From Litorivita pollutaquae (GTDB lineage: Bacteria; Pseudomonadota; Alphaproteobacteria; Rhodobacterales; Rhodobacteraceae): a DNA stretch of 64,000 nucleotides. Shown in pieces: positions 27,373-35,824 of the stretch. Below the pieces are notes generated by a model. It searched no databases. It saw nothing but the letters and a program-made list of their open reading frames with translations, and was not told the DNA's origin. Numbering within the stretch: position 1 is the stretch's first letter; each line of letters begins with the position of its first letter. Where the stretch lies: assembly GCF_003205515.1 (NCBI RefSeq), contig NZ_KZ826482.1, positions 124,001-188,000 on the forward strand, written 5' to 3'. The position numbers and the translations under genes were made by a program.

Positions 27373-27866
27373 TGGCATTGATCCCCGACATCCTCGCCAG
27401 TCACCGCGCCCCGCGCGCGGTGCTTCGCCGCCGGTTGATCGGCGCGGATGAGGTCCATGCCTTGGTCACCTTGATCCTTGGCTGCCTTATGGTTTGGGTC
27501 GCGCAATGGCCGATCGCGGCGCGTGCGGCGCATCTCGATCCGTCGATCCCGCTTGGCGGGCGGCTCACCGGCGCAGGGGTCGCATGGATGTTCCTTGCGC
27601 CGGTCCTGCTTTACGCTTTGGCTGCGCTCAGCCATGTGATCGCCCGCGCATTCGGCGGTGAGGGCAGCTATTTCAGCGCCCGTCTTGCGCTTTTTTGGGC
27701 GCTGCTTGCGGCTGCACCGCTGTTCTTGCTCAACGGATTGGTGGCCGGGTTCATCGGGATGCAGGGCAACATCGGCGCGCAAATTGTCGGGCTTGTTGCC
27801 TTTGTGGGGTTTTTGCGTCTTTGGCTTATGGGATTGATTGAAGCGGAAAGCCAACCCCATGAATAG
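27372..27866 (+). CDS. YIP1-like membrane protein in the suf operon (first of two)
   Basis: A 164-residue integral membrane protein with four predicted helices (around 30-50, 68-90, 103-125 and 130-155). It resembles YIP1-domain proteins; function unknown. It is joined to sufD by a one-base overlap and overlaps the next membrane protein by eight bases, so both are firmly part of the suf transcript. Confidence 0.75.
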   Translation: MALIPDILASHRAPRAVLRRRLIGADEVHALVTLILGCLMVWVAQWPIAARAAHLDPSIPLGGRLTGAGVAWMFLAPVLLYALAALSHVIARAFGGEGSYFSARLALFWALLAAAPLFLLNGLVAGFIGMQGNIGAQIVGLVAFVGFLRLWLMGLIEAESQPHE

Positions 27867-28464
27867 TTCTATTTTCAAAGAGCTTATCTTTCAAAGCTTA
27901 TCCAATCCGTCCGCCGCCGCCGCGCGGATCATCGGGATGAAACTGTCGCGCGACGTTCTGTGGAGCGGCTTTTTACTGACCGTGGTGCTGAATGTTCTGG
28001 TTGTCACACTGTTGACCCCGCCGCCGCCGCCGAACGCCCTGCAACCGGACGAGATGCAAATGATGATTCGTCTGTTCAATGCACCGGTGATGTTGGCGTT
28101 GATGTCGGGCGGGGTCTTTGTGATATTGATCTTCCTGCTCGATTGGGTCGGGCGGATCATCGGCGGCAACGGGGATTTCGGCGATATCCTCGCAGCAATC
28201 ACCTGGATTCAAGTGCTCACGCTGCTCAGCCGGATTGTCATCATCGCATTGCTCTACATCGTTCCGGCAATTGCCTCTCTTGCTCTGATCGCGATTTGGG
28301 GGCTCACGCTCTGGATCACGCTCCATTTCCTAAAGGTGGCCCACGGCTTTGCCAACCTCGGCCAAGCCGTGGCAACATTGCTGTTTACCACCTTTGGCCT
28401 CGCGTTTGGCATACTCACCTTCCTGACCCTAATCGGGTCTCTCTACAAAGGCTTCGCAGGATGA
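27859..28464 (+). CDS. YIP1-like membrane protein in the suf operon (second of two)
   Basis: A 201-residue protein with five predicted membrane helices and a short polyproline stretch (TPPPPPNA) in the first external loop. YIP1-like; no catalytic residues evident. I use the ATG at 27859 (MNSSIFKELIFQS); an ATG at 27838 would add seven basic residues. It overlaps its neighbours on both sides, by 8 bases and by ATGA to sufS. Confidence 0.75.
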   Translation: MNSSIFKELIFQSLSNPSAAAARIIGMKLSRDVLWSGFLLTVVLNVLVVTLLTPPPPPNALQPDEMQMMIRLFNAPVMLALMSGGVFVILIFLLDWVGRIIGGNGDFGDILAAITWIQVLTLLSRIVIIALLYIVPAIASLALIAIWGLTLWITLHFLKVAHGFANLGQAVATLLFTTFGLAFGILTFLTLIGSLYKGFAG

Positions 28465-29678
28465 ATATCCAAGATATCCGCGCCGATTTTCCCATCCTCT
28501 CGCGCGAGGTGAACGGCCAACCGCTGACCTATCTTGATAATGGCGCATCGGCCCAAAAACCGCAGGTGGTCATCGACGCGATCACCACGGCATATAGCCA
28601 TGAATACGCCAATGTGCACCGCGGATTGCACACATTGTCGACCATTGCGACCGAGAAATACGAAGCCGTGCGTGGCACCATCGCGCGCTTCCTTGGCGCG
28701 CCGGATGAGAATGAAATCATCCTCAATTCCGGCACCACCGAGGCCATCAATATGGTCGCTTATGGGTGGGCGATGCCGAACCTTGGCGCCGGTGACGAGA
28801 TCCTGCTGACGGTGATGGAGCATCATGCCAATATCGTGCCTTGGCATTTCCTGCGTGAACGCCAAGGTGTGCGGATCAACTGGGTCGACTGCGAAGCGGA
28901 TGGCTCACTGGAAGCGCAAAAGATCATTGATGCGATCACGCCAAAGACCAAACTGATCGCAATTACGCATCTTTCCAATGTATTGGGAACTGTTGTTGAT
29001 GTGAAAACCGTCTGCACCGAAGCCCGCAAACGCGGCATTCCCGTTCTCGTCGATGGCAGTCAAGGCGCGGTGCATATGCCCGTCAATGTTGCCGATATCG
29101 GCTGCGACTTCTATGCGATCACCGGTCATAAATTATATGGTCCCTCGGGGTCGGGCGCGATTTACGTGCGCCGCGAGCGGATGGCCGAAATGCGTCCCTT
29201 TATGGGAGGGGGCGATATGATCCGCGAAGTGAGCAAGGATTCCGTATCCTACGCCGACCCACCGATGAAATTCGAAGCCGGCACCCCCGGTATTGTACAA
29301 ACCATCGGTTTTGGCGCGGCCTTGGACTACATGATGGGCATCGGGATGGAGGCAATTGCCGCCCATGAGGCGGATCTCGCCCGCTATGCCGCCGCCTCCC
29401 TGTCAGGACGCAATTTCCTGACCTTGCAGGGCACCGCCAAGGGCAAGGCCGCGATCTTTTCCTTTACGATGGCGGGAGCGGCACACGCCCATGACATTTC
29501 CACCATCCTCGACAAAAAAGGCGTCGCCGTGCGGGCAGGGCATCACTGCGCCGGCCCCCTGATGGAACATTTCGGGGTCAGCGCCACATGCCGGGCGTCC
29601 TTTGCGATGTACAACACCCGCGACGAAGTGGACCGATTGGTCCAGGCTCTGGAATTGGCCCATGATTTGTTGGGCTAA
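28461..29678 (+). CDS. sufS: Cysteine desulfurase SufS (class II)
   Basis: PLP-dependent desulfurase that normally hands sulfur to SufE or SufU for SufBCD. The 405-residue protein has the class II layout: THLSNVLGT, Asp in LVDGSQGAVH, PLP lysine Lys224 (TGHKLYGPSG), and the active Cys363 in RAGHHCAGPLM. No sufE, sufU, sufA or sufT follows in this window, unlike many relatives. It converges on the tetR gene. Start overlaps the upstream stop by ATGA. Confidence 0.95.
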   Translation: MNIQDIRADFPILSREVNGQPLTYLDNGASAQKPQVVIDAITTAYSHEYANVHRGLHTLSTIATEKYEAVRGTIARFLGAPDENEIILNSGTTEAINMVAYGWAMPNLGAGDEILLTVMEHHANIVPWHFLRERQGVRINWVDCEADGSLEAQKIIDAITPKTKLIAITHLSNVLGTVVDVKTVCTEARKRGIPVLVDGSQGAVHMPVNVADIGCDFYAITGHKLYGPSGSGAIYVRRERMAEMRPFMGGGDMIREVSKDSVSYADPPMKFEAGTPGIVQTIGFGAALDYMMGIGMEAIAAHEADLARYAAASLSGRNFLTLQGTAKGKAAIFSFTMAGAAHAHDISTILDKKGVAVRAGHHCAGPLMEHFGVSATCRASFAMYNTRDEVDRLVQALELAHDLLG

Positions 29679-29737
29679 CCCGACCTGAATTTTCCATTAG
29701 ACCGATCAGTCCAGCCTTAGAACGCGTCGCAAAGGCG

Positions 29738-30352
29738 TTATATTTCAAGGCCTTCACCAGCCAATATGCGATCAATCGCCTTGCTGCTACGTTGTAGCGG
29801 CATGGTGCTTTGATGCGCGCGGGCAAGCGTGACGCTGCCTTCGAGGGCCGCGAGAATCAATGAGGCCATCTCATCGGCGCGCAGCGACGGCAGGCCCGCA
29901 TCACGCAGCAAATCCGCCATCGCCATGGTGATCCGCGTGTAGGCGCGATCGAGGGCATCGGTTAATTCCGGTTCTGCCGTTACCGCACCCTGCGCCAACA
30001 TCGCAAGCATTGCACCTTGGGAAAAATCCTCTGCGGCGAGCCAACTGGCCGTGCCATTGAACAGCCGCGCAAGAAACACCCGCGCCGACAGATTGTCTTC
30101 TTTTGCCCGCCGGAACGGGCGCAAGATCGAGTCCGCCAGCCAGTCAATCGCAGCGATCCCAAGGTCCACTTTCCCCCCCGGAAAATGGTGGTAGAGCGAG
30201 CCTTTGGACGCCTTGGCCTCTGCCAAGATTTGCGCCAAACCGACCGCGTGATAGCCCCGTTGTTGGAACAATGTGACCGCCACACGCAAAAGCCGCGCGC
30301 CGGTCTCGGCGGTCGGTGTGCCATGCGCAGATGAGGAGGGCGAATGCGTCAT
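29738..30352 (-). CDS. TetR-family transcriptional regulator
   Basis: A 204-residue TetR repressor. The N-terminal helix-turn-helix is clear (LFQQRGYHAVGLAQILAEA, then SKGSLYHHFPGGK). The C-terminal ligand-binding part resembles the LmrA/YxaF group, which controls efflux genes. I chose the ATG at 30352; a TTG at 30382 would add ten residues. No target gene is adjacent: sufS converges on it and about 440 bases without a gene lie upstream, so its target is unknown. Confidence 0.85.
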   Translation of the reverse strand: MTHSPSSSAHGTPTAETGARLLRVAVTLFQQRGYHAVGLAQILAEAKASKGSLYHHFPGGKVDLGIAAIDWLADSILRPFRRAKEDNLSARVFLARLFNGTASWLAAEDFSQGAMLAMLAQGAVTAEPELTDALDRAYTRITMAMADLLRDAGLPSLRADEMASLILAALEGSVTLARAHQSTMPLQRSSKAIDRILAGEGLEI

Positions 30353-30790
30353 TGGATATGCAACGTCCCGAGTACAGGCCAAGTCCGGTATATTTTCTCA
30401 AAAATATCAAACTCTTGCGCAATGATCTTTACCTGAACTCCCTCACGGCACAAAGACGTCGCAATCGGCGCGCCCTTCGTTGTATCCATTTCTGGGATCA
30501 CGCCGCGACGCAGAGGGCGGAGCCGGTGTTCTACGCATGGCACTGCCGCCCGCCAGCGACATGCACCACCAAGAACACGGGCCGACGAACCCATGCACCC
30601 TTGGGATTTTGATGCCCTGCGCCATACGGCCTTCATAGCCGGAGCTGAGTAGGGTCGCATCCATGTCTCCCGTTACTAAACCAATCGGTCTAATGCTCCG
30701 GCAATGACGCCCGCCTGTCAACAAAAAGGCGAGGCGTTGTAGCAGTGAACCCAGTAAAACCGACATGATCCGCGATCATGTCAAAAGCAA
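30353..30790. other. Gene-poor stretch between tetR and tRNA-Arg
   Basis: About 440 bases without a convincing gene. Several minus-strand frames are open but look like noise; one (30349-30660) gives protein-like text at its end (GVIPEMDTTKGAPIATS) and could be a worn remnant, though I recognise no family. The presumed tetR promoter must lie at its left end. A 21-base palindrome is listed separately. Confidence 0.5.
30762..30782. repeat. Near-perfect palindrome just upstream of the tRNA-Arg promoter
   Basis: GACATGATC (30762-30770) and GATCATGTC (30774-30782) are exact inverted copies around CGC. The dyad ends 8 bases before the -35 element of the tRNA promoter. There is no T-run on the plus strand, so an operator or a protein-binding site is as likely as a terminator. 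Confidence 0.55.
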
Positions 30791-30819
30791 TTGCAGTGCC
30801 CATCATCATCCCATATAGA
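30791..30819 (+). promoter_or_regulatory. Promoter of tRNA-Arg
   Basis: TTGCAG (30791-30796) and TATAGA (30814-30819) with 17 bases between, ending 8 bases before the mature 5' end of the tRNA. Spacing and position fit a strong sigma-70 tRNA promoter. Confidence 0.7.
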
Positions 30820-30827
30820 AGCCGCAG

Positions 30828-30904
30828 GCACCCATAGCTCAGCTGGATAGAGCGCTGCCCTCCGAAGGCAGAGGCCGTAGGTTCGAATCCTACTGGGTGC
30901 ACCA
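30828..30904 (+). tRNA. tRNA-Arg (anticodon CCG)
   Basis: A full cloverleaf of 77 bases including an encoded CCA. Acceptor stem GCACCCA (30828-30834) pairs with TGGGTGC (30894-30900); anticodon stem CTGCC/GGCAG holds the loop CTCCGAA with anticodon CCG at 30862-30864, reading codon CGG. The T arm contains GGTTCGAATCC. Own promoter upstream. Confidence 0.97.
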
Positions 30905-31537
30905 CAATTTCATCCAAGTTCAACTCACGGCCAATGACTTGAAGTGTCGTGACTCGCAGGCTCTTTGAGTTGGTCAGGCAGGATCCGCGCCGTAGCCTAT
31001 GCCGAGCCATGATCTGAACGTCACTGCCGGCGGCGACCAAAGGCCGCGACGTGCGCGCGCATTTGTGGTTGGTGCCATTCTTGTCCGGTCTTCGGATAGA
31101 AATCTAAAGCTGCGCGTCGATGTGACAGGGCAGACTTTTGACGCGACCGCCAACGGTGCTCAAAGTGTTCCTCGCAACATCGAAGAGTTTTTGAAAGTTA
31201 CGGGATAGAGCGTGCTGCCTGTCCCATTTGGAGCAATGAGAAATCCGGTCGATGCCGCCGGAGAATGCAAACTCATCTGCGGCACGTTTTCTTTGGCACT
31301 CACTAAACACGTCATTCGCGCCCACCGAGAACTTGAATGGACGTGCCTCTGCGCAAGTGTCACGCCGTCTTCCTCTTCTGCGGAGGGAAGGGCGCGCCGC
31401 CCCGCTGGACATGGGCGTGGCGCCCCGCATCAGTTTGTTCTTACCACAGATCACATCCGCAAAACCGCACCTACAGAGTTAGAGGAGGTATCCCAAACCA
31501 CACTTGCCCTGTCCGGGCAGGGTTAGAACTTGGACAT
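30905..31537. other. Gene-poor stretch downstream of tRNA-Arg
   Basis: About 630 bases without a recognisable gene. A plus-strand frame of 69 codons (30999-31208) and minus-strand frames over 31104-31454 are open but match nothing I know and lack clear ribosome sites. Downstream flanks of tRNA-Arg genes are common integration sites, but I see no integrase and no repeat of the tRNA 3' end. No tRNA terminator was identified. Confidence 0.5.
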
Positions 31538-31568
31538 AAAAAAGGCCCGCATATTTTGCGGGCCTTTT
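31538..31568 (-). terminator. Terminator of the TRAP transporter operon
   Basis: Perfect 12-base stem AAAAGGCCCGCA/TGCGGGCCTTTT (31540-31551 with 31557-31568) and a five-base loop; on the minus strand it is followed by a run of T. It lies about 20 bases after the dctP stop. The mirrored A/T runs may also stop transcription coming from the plus strand. Confidence 0.9.
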
Positions 31569-31589
31569 CCTACTGAGATAAGGTTCAAA

Positions 31590-32681
31590 TCAATTCACGC
31601 AGGCGCGAATTTTTTCGATGTCCGGACCATTCGGCGTGCGGCCCAAGTTGAACGGAGCAGAGGCATCGCGCCATTTGGCGTAGTCGGCGAGATACTCGAG
31701 CTGGCTCAGATACACCTTGGCGGAATCGGGATTCTCGCAAGCGGTTTGCTCGATCACTTCGTTGGCCATTTCCTGAACCTTGGCCAGCGTTTCGTCGTCA
31801 TAGCGGGTGATTTCAATGCCCGCGTCTTTGAACTGCTGGTAGGCTTCGGTCGCGCGCTTCTCGGTGAAGGAGAGCGACCAGACCAAGTTTGCCTGAGCTG
31901 CGATTTTCAGCGCATCCTGCGTCTCTTCGGACAGCGCGTCCCAAGCCGCCTTGTTGATCATCACACCAAAGGCAGAGGCGGATTGGTGCCAACCGGGGGT
32001 CGCCCAGTGGGTTGTGACCTGATGGAAGCCACCGGAGAAATCGACGTTCGGTGTCGAGAATTCTGCGCCATCGATCACGCCACGTTCGAGCGATTGATAA
32101 ATTTCGCCGCCGGCCATGGAAACTTGGCTGCCACCGAGGTTTTCAAGAAGACGTCCTTGCTCAAGCCCCGAAAGACGCAAACGCATGCCTTGCAGGTCTT
32201 CAAGCGTTTCGATCTTCTTGTTGGTGCGGAAGCCGGATTCATTGTTGGTCACACCATAGGGCAGGTAAACCATACCGAATTTGCCGTAGATCTCGCTGTA
32301 AAGATCGCCGCCGCCCCATTGTTCGATCCAGTTGACGTAATCAACCGCGTTGAACAGGCTGGCCGTGGTGGCCAAGGGCGAGAAGGCAGAGTTGCGACCA
32401 GCCCAATAGCCCGGCCAGTCACCACCGGCCTGAATGGTGCCGGATTCGACCGCACCGAAAACTTCACCTCCGGGCACAAGTGCCCCGCCTTCAAAAAAAT
32501 CGATGGTCAGGTCATCGCCGGTCAGCTTGTTGGCCAGTTCGACAAAGTGTCTGTCGATTTCGATCAGCTCAAGCGACGAGGGCCATGTCGTTGTCATAGT
32601 CCAGGTTTCTTGAGCAAAGGCTTGTGTCGACAGTGCTGCCGCAAGCGCAGCCCCCGCCAGAACGGTTGTTTTATTAGTCAT
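31590..32681 (-). CDS. TRAP transporter substrate-binding protein (DctP family)
   Basis: Periplasmic solute-binding protein of a TRAP transporter. 363 residues with a signal peptide cut after QAFA (about residue 23). The family segments MAGGEIYQSLERGVIDGAE and GWHQSASAFGVMINKAAWD, and the FEGGALVPGGEVFGAV segment, resemble binding proteins for 2-oxo acids such as TakP and the 'mannitol/chloroaromatic' group; a carboxylate ligand is likely but its identity is not. As usual the binding protein is separate from the two membrane genes, though here it lies downstream of them in the same operon. Confidence 0.9.
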   Translation of the reverse strand: MTNKTTVLAGAALAAALSTQAFAQETWTMTTTWPSSLELIEIDRHFVELANKLTGDDLTIDFFEGGALVPGGEVFGAVESGTIQAGGDWPGYWAGRNSAFSPLATTASLFNAVDYVNWIEQWGGGDLYSEIYGKFGMVYLPYGVTNNESGFRTNKKIETLEDLQGMRLRLSGLEQGRLLENLGGSQVSMAGGEIYQSLERGVIDGAEFSTPNVDFSGGFHQVTTHWATPGWHQSASAFGVMINKAAWDALSEETQDALKIAAQANLVWSLSFTEKRATEAYQQFKDAGIEITRYDDETLAKVQEMANEVIEQTACENPDSAKVYLSQLEYLADYAKWRDASAPFNLGRTPNGPDIEKIRACVN

Positions 32682-32698
32682 CGAAATTCCTCCTCAGT

Positions 32699-34021
32699 TT
32701 ACTTTGTATACAGGGTTTCCGGCAACCAGGTGACCAGTTGCGGGAACAGGGCTATAGCCAGACACATCATCAGGATCAGGCCAATGAACGGCAAAACCCC
32801 AACGATGATATGAGTCGTTTTAACAGACGACGGTGCAATCGCGCGCAAGTAAAATAGTGCATACCCAAAGGGCGGGGTCAGGAACGATGTTTGCAACACG
32901 ACGGACATCAGAACGACGAACCACAACAGATTGACATCCATTTCCTGTACGATGGGCAAAAAGATCGGGAAAGACAGCAAAACAATGCCTGTCCAATCCA
33001 GAAATGCACCAAGAATGAACACAATGAACAACATCATAGTGATCAACATCCATGGGGCCATATCAAGGCTTCGGATAATTTCCTGCGTGGCGCGCAGTCC
33101 GCCGGTAATATTGAACACGCCGGTAAAGGCCGTCGCGCCGACAACGATAAACAAGATCATCGCCGATGTCCGACCGGTTTCCAACATCGCGCCGTAAAAG
33201 CTGGACCATGTGAATTTGCGACGCAAGATCACAATCCCCAAGGCAAGCGCGGCGCCAATGGCCGAAGCTTCGGTCGCGGTGGCAATCCCCGCCAAGAGCG
33301 ACCCAAGGATACCCAAGATCAAGACCAGCGGCGGAACCGCCTCAATGGCCAACATGCGGGCCAAAGCCGGTTTGCTGATTTGCTCGTCGGGCTCGACAGC
33401 AGGGGCCATGTCGGGGCGAATAATGGCCACGACGACCACCCAAACCGCATAGAGCAACCCAAGCAATACGCCCGGCACCATGGCACCCGCGAACAATTCT
33501 CCCACCGATAAGGGCGAATAGCTGGCCATCAAGATCAACATGATCGACGGCGGAATCAAGATCCCCAAACATCCGGAGGCCGCAATCACCCCCGTGGTGA
33601 GCGTCGGACTATACCCATATTGCAGCATGGGGCGCAGTGCCATCACGCCCATCACGGTGATCGAGGCGCCGATAATGCCCGTCGTCGCCGCCAGCAGGAT
33701 CGAGATAAACACAACAGCCAAGGCCAATCCGCCCCGCACGTTTGACATCATCAGGCGCAGGGACTCGAACATTTTATCGGTCACGCCACTGTCGGATAAG
33801 AACCTTGCCATCAAAATGAACAAAGGAATGGCAATCAAAGTGAAGTTGTCGAGAACATCCCCGAAAATTCTGTTGATCACGATTCCCAGAACCATCGGTT
33901 TACCGGCAATAAGTGTGCCCAGAACCGCCGTCCCACCCAATACGAATGCCAAGGGATGCCCCATGAACAGGCCCATCAGAAGAAGGCCGAACATGGCGAG
34001 TGCGATATATTCAGGCGCCAT
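32699..34021 (-). CDS. TRAP transporter large permease (DctM)
   Basis: Large membrane subunit of the TRAP carrier, which couples uptake to a sodium gradient. The 440-residue protein is hydrophobic throughout with about 12 helices and the DctM segments GILIPPSIMLILMA and FLTPPFGYALFYL. Start at 34021 (MAPEYIALAMFGL) overlaps the end of dctQ by 11 bases. dctP begins 17 bases after its stop. Confidence 0.94.
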   Translation of the reverse strand: MAPEYIALAMFGLLLMGLFMGHPLAFVLGGTAVLGTLIAGKPMVLGIVINRIFGDVLDNFTLIAIPLFILMARFLSDSGVTDKMFESLRLMMSNVRGGLALAVVFISILLAATTGIIGASITVMGVMALRPMLQYGYSPTLTTGVIAASGCLGILIPPSIMLILMASYSPLSVGELFAGAMVPGVLLGLLYAVWVVVVAIIRPDMAPAVEPDEQISKPALARMLAIEAVPPLVLILGILGSLLAGIATATEASAIGAALALGIVILRRKFTWSSFYGAMLETGRTSAMILFIVVGATAFTGVFNITGGLRATQEIIRSLDMAPWMLITMMLFIVFILGAFLDWTGIVLLSFPIFLPIVQEMDVNLLWFVVLMSVVLQTSFLTPPFGYALFYLRAIAPSSVKTTHIIVGVLPFIGLILMMCLAIALFPQLVTWLPETLYTK

Positions 34022-34514
34022 TGGGCACGTCCTCACGATAATCAAAGATCAGTTTCAGGAATTCGGAAATCCCTTGCAGCATCAGAAGAGCCGCAGCGAC
34101 AGCCATCGCCATTTTCAACGGATAAACCGGCAATTGCACCGAACCATACGTGGTTTCGCCTTGCATGTAGGATCGCATCGCGAACTCGTAGGAGCGCGTC
34201 ATGAACACCCAAGCGAAGGGGAAGAAGAAGATCAGATAACCCAGAGCCTCGACAATACGGCGCTTGGCGGGGCTCAAAGCTTCGGTGACCAGATCGACGC
34301 GCACATGCGCTTGGTGGCGCAACGCATAACCGCCCAAAAGCACGAAGTAGAACCCGTACATCATTTTGGTGACATCAAAAGCCCAACGCGTCGGCTCATT
34401 CATCGCGTAGCGCATGAAAACATCGTAAATGATGATCGCCGCAAACACGATGGCCACGACCGAAATGACGCGGCCGATAAGTTCATTCAACCCGTCGATT
34501 AAGCGAAAAAACAT
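34011..34514 (-). CDS. TRAP transporter small permease (DctQ)
   Basis: Small membrane subunit of the TRAP carrier, 167 residues with four predicted helices and the typical VFMRYAMNEPTRWAFD segment after the first helix, followed by GGYALRHQAHVRVD. First gene of the dctQ-dctM-dctP operon; its promoter must lie in the long region to its right. It overlaps dctM by 11 bases. Confidence 0.92.
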   Translation of the reverse strand: MFFRLIDGLNELIGRVISVVAIVFAAIIIYDVFMRYAMNEPTRWAFDVTKMMYGFYFVLLGGYALRHQAHVRVDLVTEALSPAKRRIVEALGYLIFFFPFAWVFMTRSYEFAMRSYMQGETTYGSVQLPVYPLKMAMAVAAALLMLQGISEFLKLIFDYREDVPNGA

Positions 34515-34764
34515 GGTGAGATCCTTTCATGCTCGGGCATATTATCAGCGAGTTTGAGGGATACAAGCGGATAAAAAACCGTAGGATCACGGCCCCGGCG
34601 GACACGTTTTCTGGCCACAAATCAACACCATATCGCCCCGCAATTTTGGAATTAAATCATTGAATTTAAATAGATTTAGCGCCCAAAATCCTGCGTTAGA
34701 TTGACCGATAAATCCGTGCATTATATCGCGAAACTGCGCTTCAATATTGGATCTCATTACCCCC

Positions 34765-34860
34765 GTGTCAGCGGCACATAAAGAGCAGCCCGCACCGGAG
34801 AAAAAGCGCCGCGCGCGCCTGCGCAGCAGCCCCACCCGTAAGCGCCTGATTGTCCGCTAA
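34765..34860 (+). CDS. Possible small basic protein
   Basis: A GTG-started frame of 31 codons giving a strongly basic peptide (KKRRARLRSSPTRKRLIVR at its end); a TTG at 34747 would add six residues. There is no clear ribosome site. A TTGACC/TATATC pair with 15-base spacing lies upstream. Not recognised; kept only as a candidate. Confidence 0.2.
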   Translation: MSAAHKEQPAPEKKRRARLRSSPTRKRLIVR

Positions 34861-35016
34861 GCGGCAGACGGACTGACCACCAATCACATGCAATCCGGCG
34901 GCAGAATAGAGCACACGATGCGCTTACACCCTCCACGCCGATGCGGCCGTGATGCCAGCGGCACCCGCATGCGATATGCGAGGCGGTGGCGTGTTACACA
35001 TTCGCCAAAGTTGTAA

Positions 35017-35036
35017 GCGCGGCAGATCTGCCGCGC
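35017..35036. repeat. Perfect 20-base palindrome
   Basis: GCGCGGCAGATCTGCCGCGC is identical to its reverse complement over 20 bases with no spacer. No T-run follows on either strand, so it is not a standard terminator. It lies in a gene-poor stretch about 220 bases from the nearest gene. Confidence 0.6.
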
Positions 35037-35185
35037 AATCGTCGGCACCAACATCAGACTGACGTTGAACCGCATAAGGGAACGGAGTTTAGGAGCGGGA
35101 TGTCAAAGGCGCCTCATGGCGCGCCGTGATTTTCGAAGAAAGAACGCGGTCTAGACCACGCGCGCATTCACGCCCTTCGAAAACC

Positions 35186-35215
35186 AAAAAACGCGCCGGA
35201 AATGGCGCGCTTTTT
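35186..35215 (-). terminator. Terminator of the MepK-like gene
   Basis: Stem AAAAAACGCGCC (35186-35197) with GGCGCGCTTTTT (35204-35215), one A-C mismatch, loop GGAAAT; T-rich on the minus strand. It lies 40 bases after the stop of the DUF882 gene. Confidence 0.75.
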
Positions 35216-35254
35216 CTTAAGAATGCCATGCAAGGCGCTGAAATAAAATGAGAA

Positions 35255-35824
35255 TTACCGACCCCAATTGCGCACCGGACCGCAATCCATATGCACAAAA
35301 TCCGAACGGGAATATCGTCCGACGCCACCCGCGTGACAGGCGGACGCCGCTTTGGCCACCTGTCCGACCGACCGCGAGGCAAGCCGAAGATCTGCCGCTT
35401 GGCCCTTCATATGAAGCGAATTTTTCGCCACACCCGAAGAACGCGCCCGCAGCATCGCATTGGTTTTGGGGCTGCGATACCCGGAAAGCAACATATAGGG
35501 TTCGCTCACACCCAGAAGGTTATGCGCCGCCGCCATGATGTCGATGGTGCGCAGGTCGATTTTCTTGACCTGATTGGTGCGCCAATCGCGCATAAAATGG
35601 TGGATTTCATCCACGGCGTCCTTGATGTAATCGCCTTCGACCCAATAGATCATGTCGATCTTTTCACCGGTCCGGGGCGAAAACATGCGCACGCGGCGAA
35701 TATCGCCAGCCCCGCGCAGGAAACCCGCTGCATTGGAAAAATTTGGAGCGGCAACTAAAGTTGTTGCTGCGAATGCACCTAAAAGAGCACGCCTCGAAAT
35801 GCCCGTCGAGCTTGTATCAGTCAT
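35255..35824 (-). CDS. DUF882 murein endopeptidase, MepK/YcbK-like
   Basis: Probable peptidoglycan hydrolase of the M15-like DUF882 family; E. coli MepK (YcbK) cuts cross-links, including 3-3 bonds. The 189-residue protein has a twin-arginine signal (SRRALLGAFAATTLVAA), so it is likely exported folded by Tat. Zinc ligands fit SLHMKGQAADLR (His and Asp) and FVHMDCG (His) near the end. I chose the ATG at 35824 (MTDTSSTGISRR), which leaves a proper Tat signal; the frame is open far upstream. Divergent from an L,D-transpeptidase that makes 3-3 bonds. Confidence 0.87.
   Translation of the reverse strand: MTDTSSTGISRRALLGAFAATTLVAAPNFSNAAGFLRGAGDIRRVRMFSPRTGEKIDMIYWVEGDYIKDAVDEIHHFMRDWRTNQVKKIDLRTIDIMAAAHNLLGVSEPYMLLSGYRSPKTNAMLRARSSGVAKNSLHMKGQAADLRLASRSVGQVAKAASACHAGGVGRYSRSDFVHMDCGPVRNWGR

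Larger units (their letters stand above)
34515..35185. other. Gene-poor stretch between the TRAP operon and the MepK-like gene
   Basis: About 670 bases. Near its left end is an AT-rich stretch (34640-34730) that probably carries the dctQ promoter. It also holds a short basic open frame (34765-34860, plus strand) and a 20-base perfect palindrome (35017-35036), listed separately. The other open frames are short, overlap each other and show no homology that I can see. Confidence 0.5.

Noticed and set aside
30690-31040. Minus-strand frame of 116 codons across tRNA-Arg giving text such as HPVGFEPTASAFGGQRS
   Set aside because: This is the reverse-strand translation of the tRNA itself, a well-known source of false 'hypothetical proteins'.
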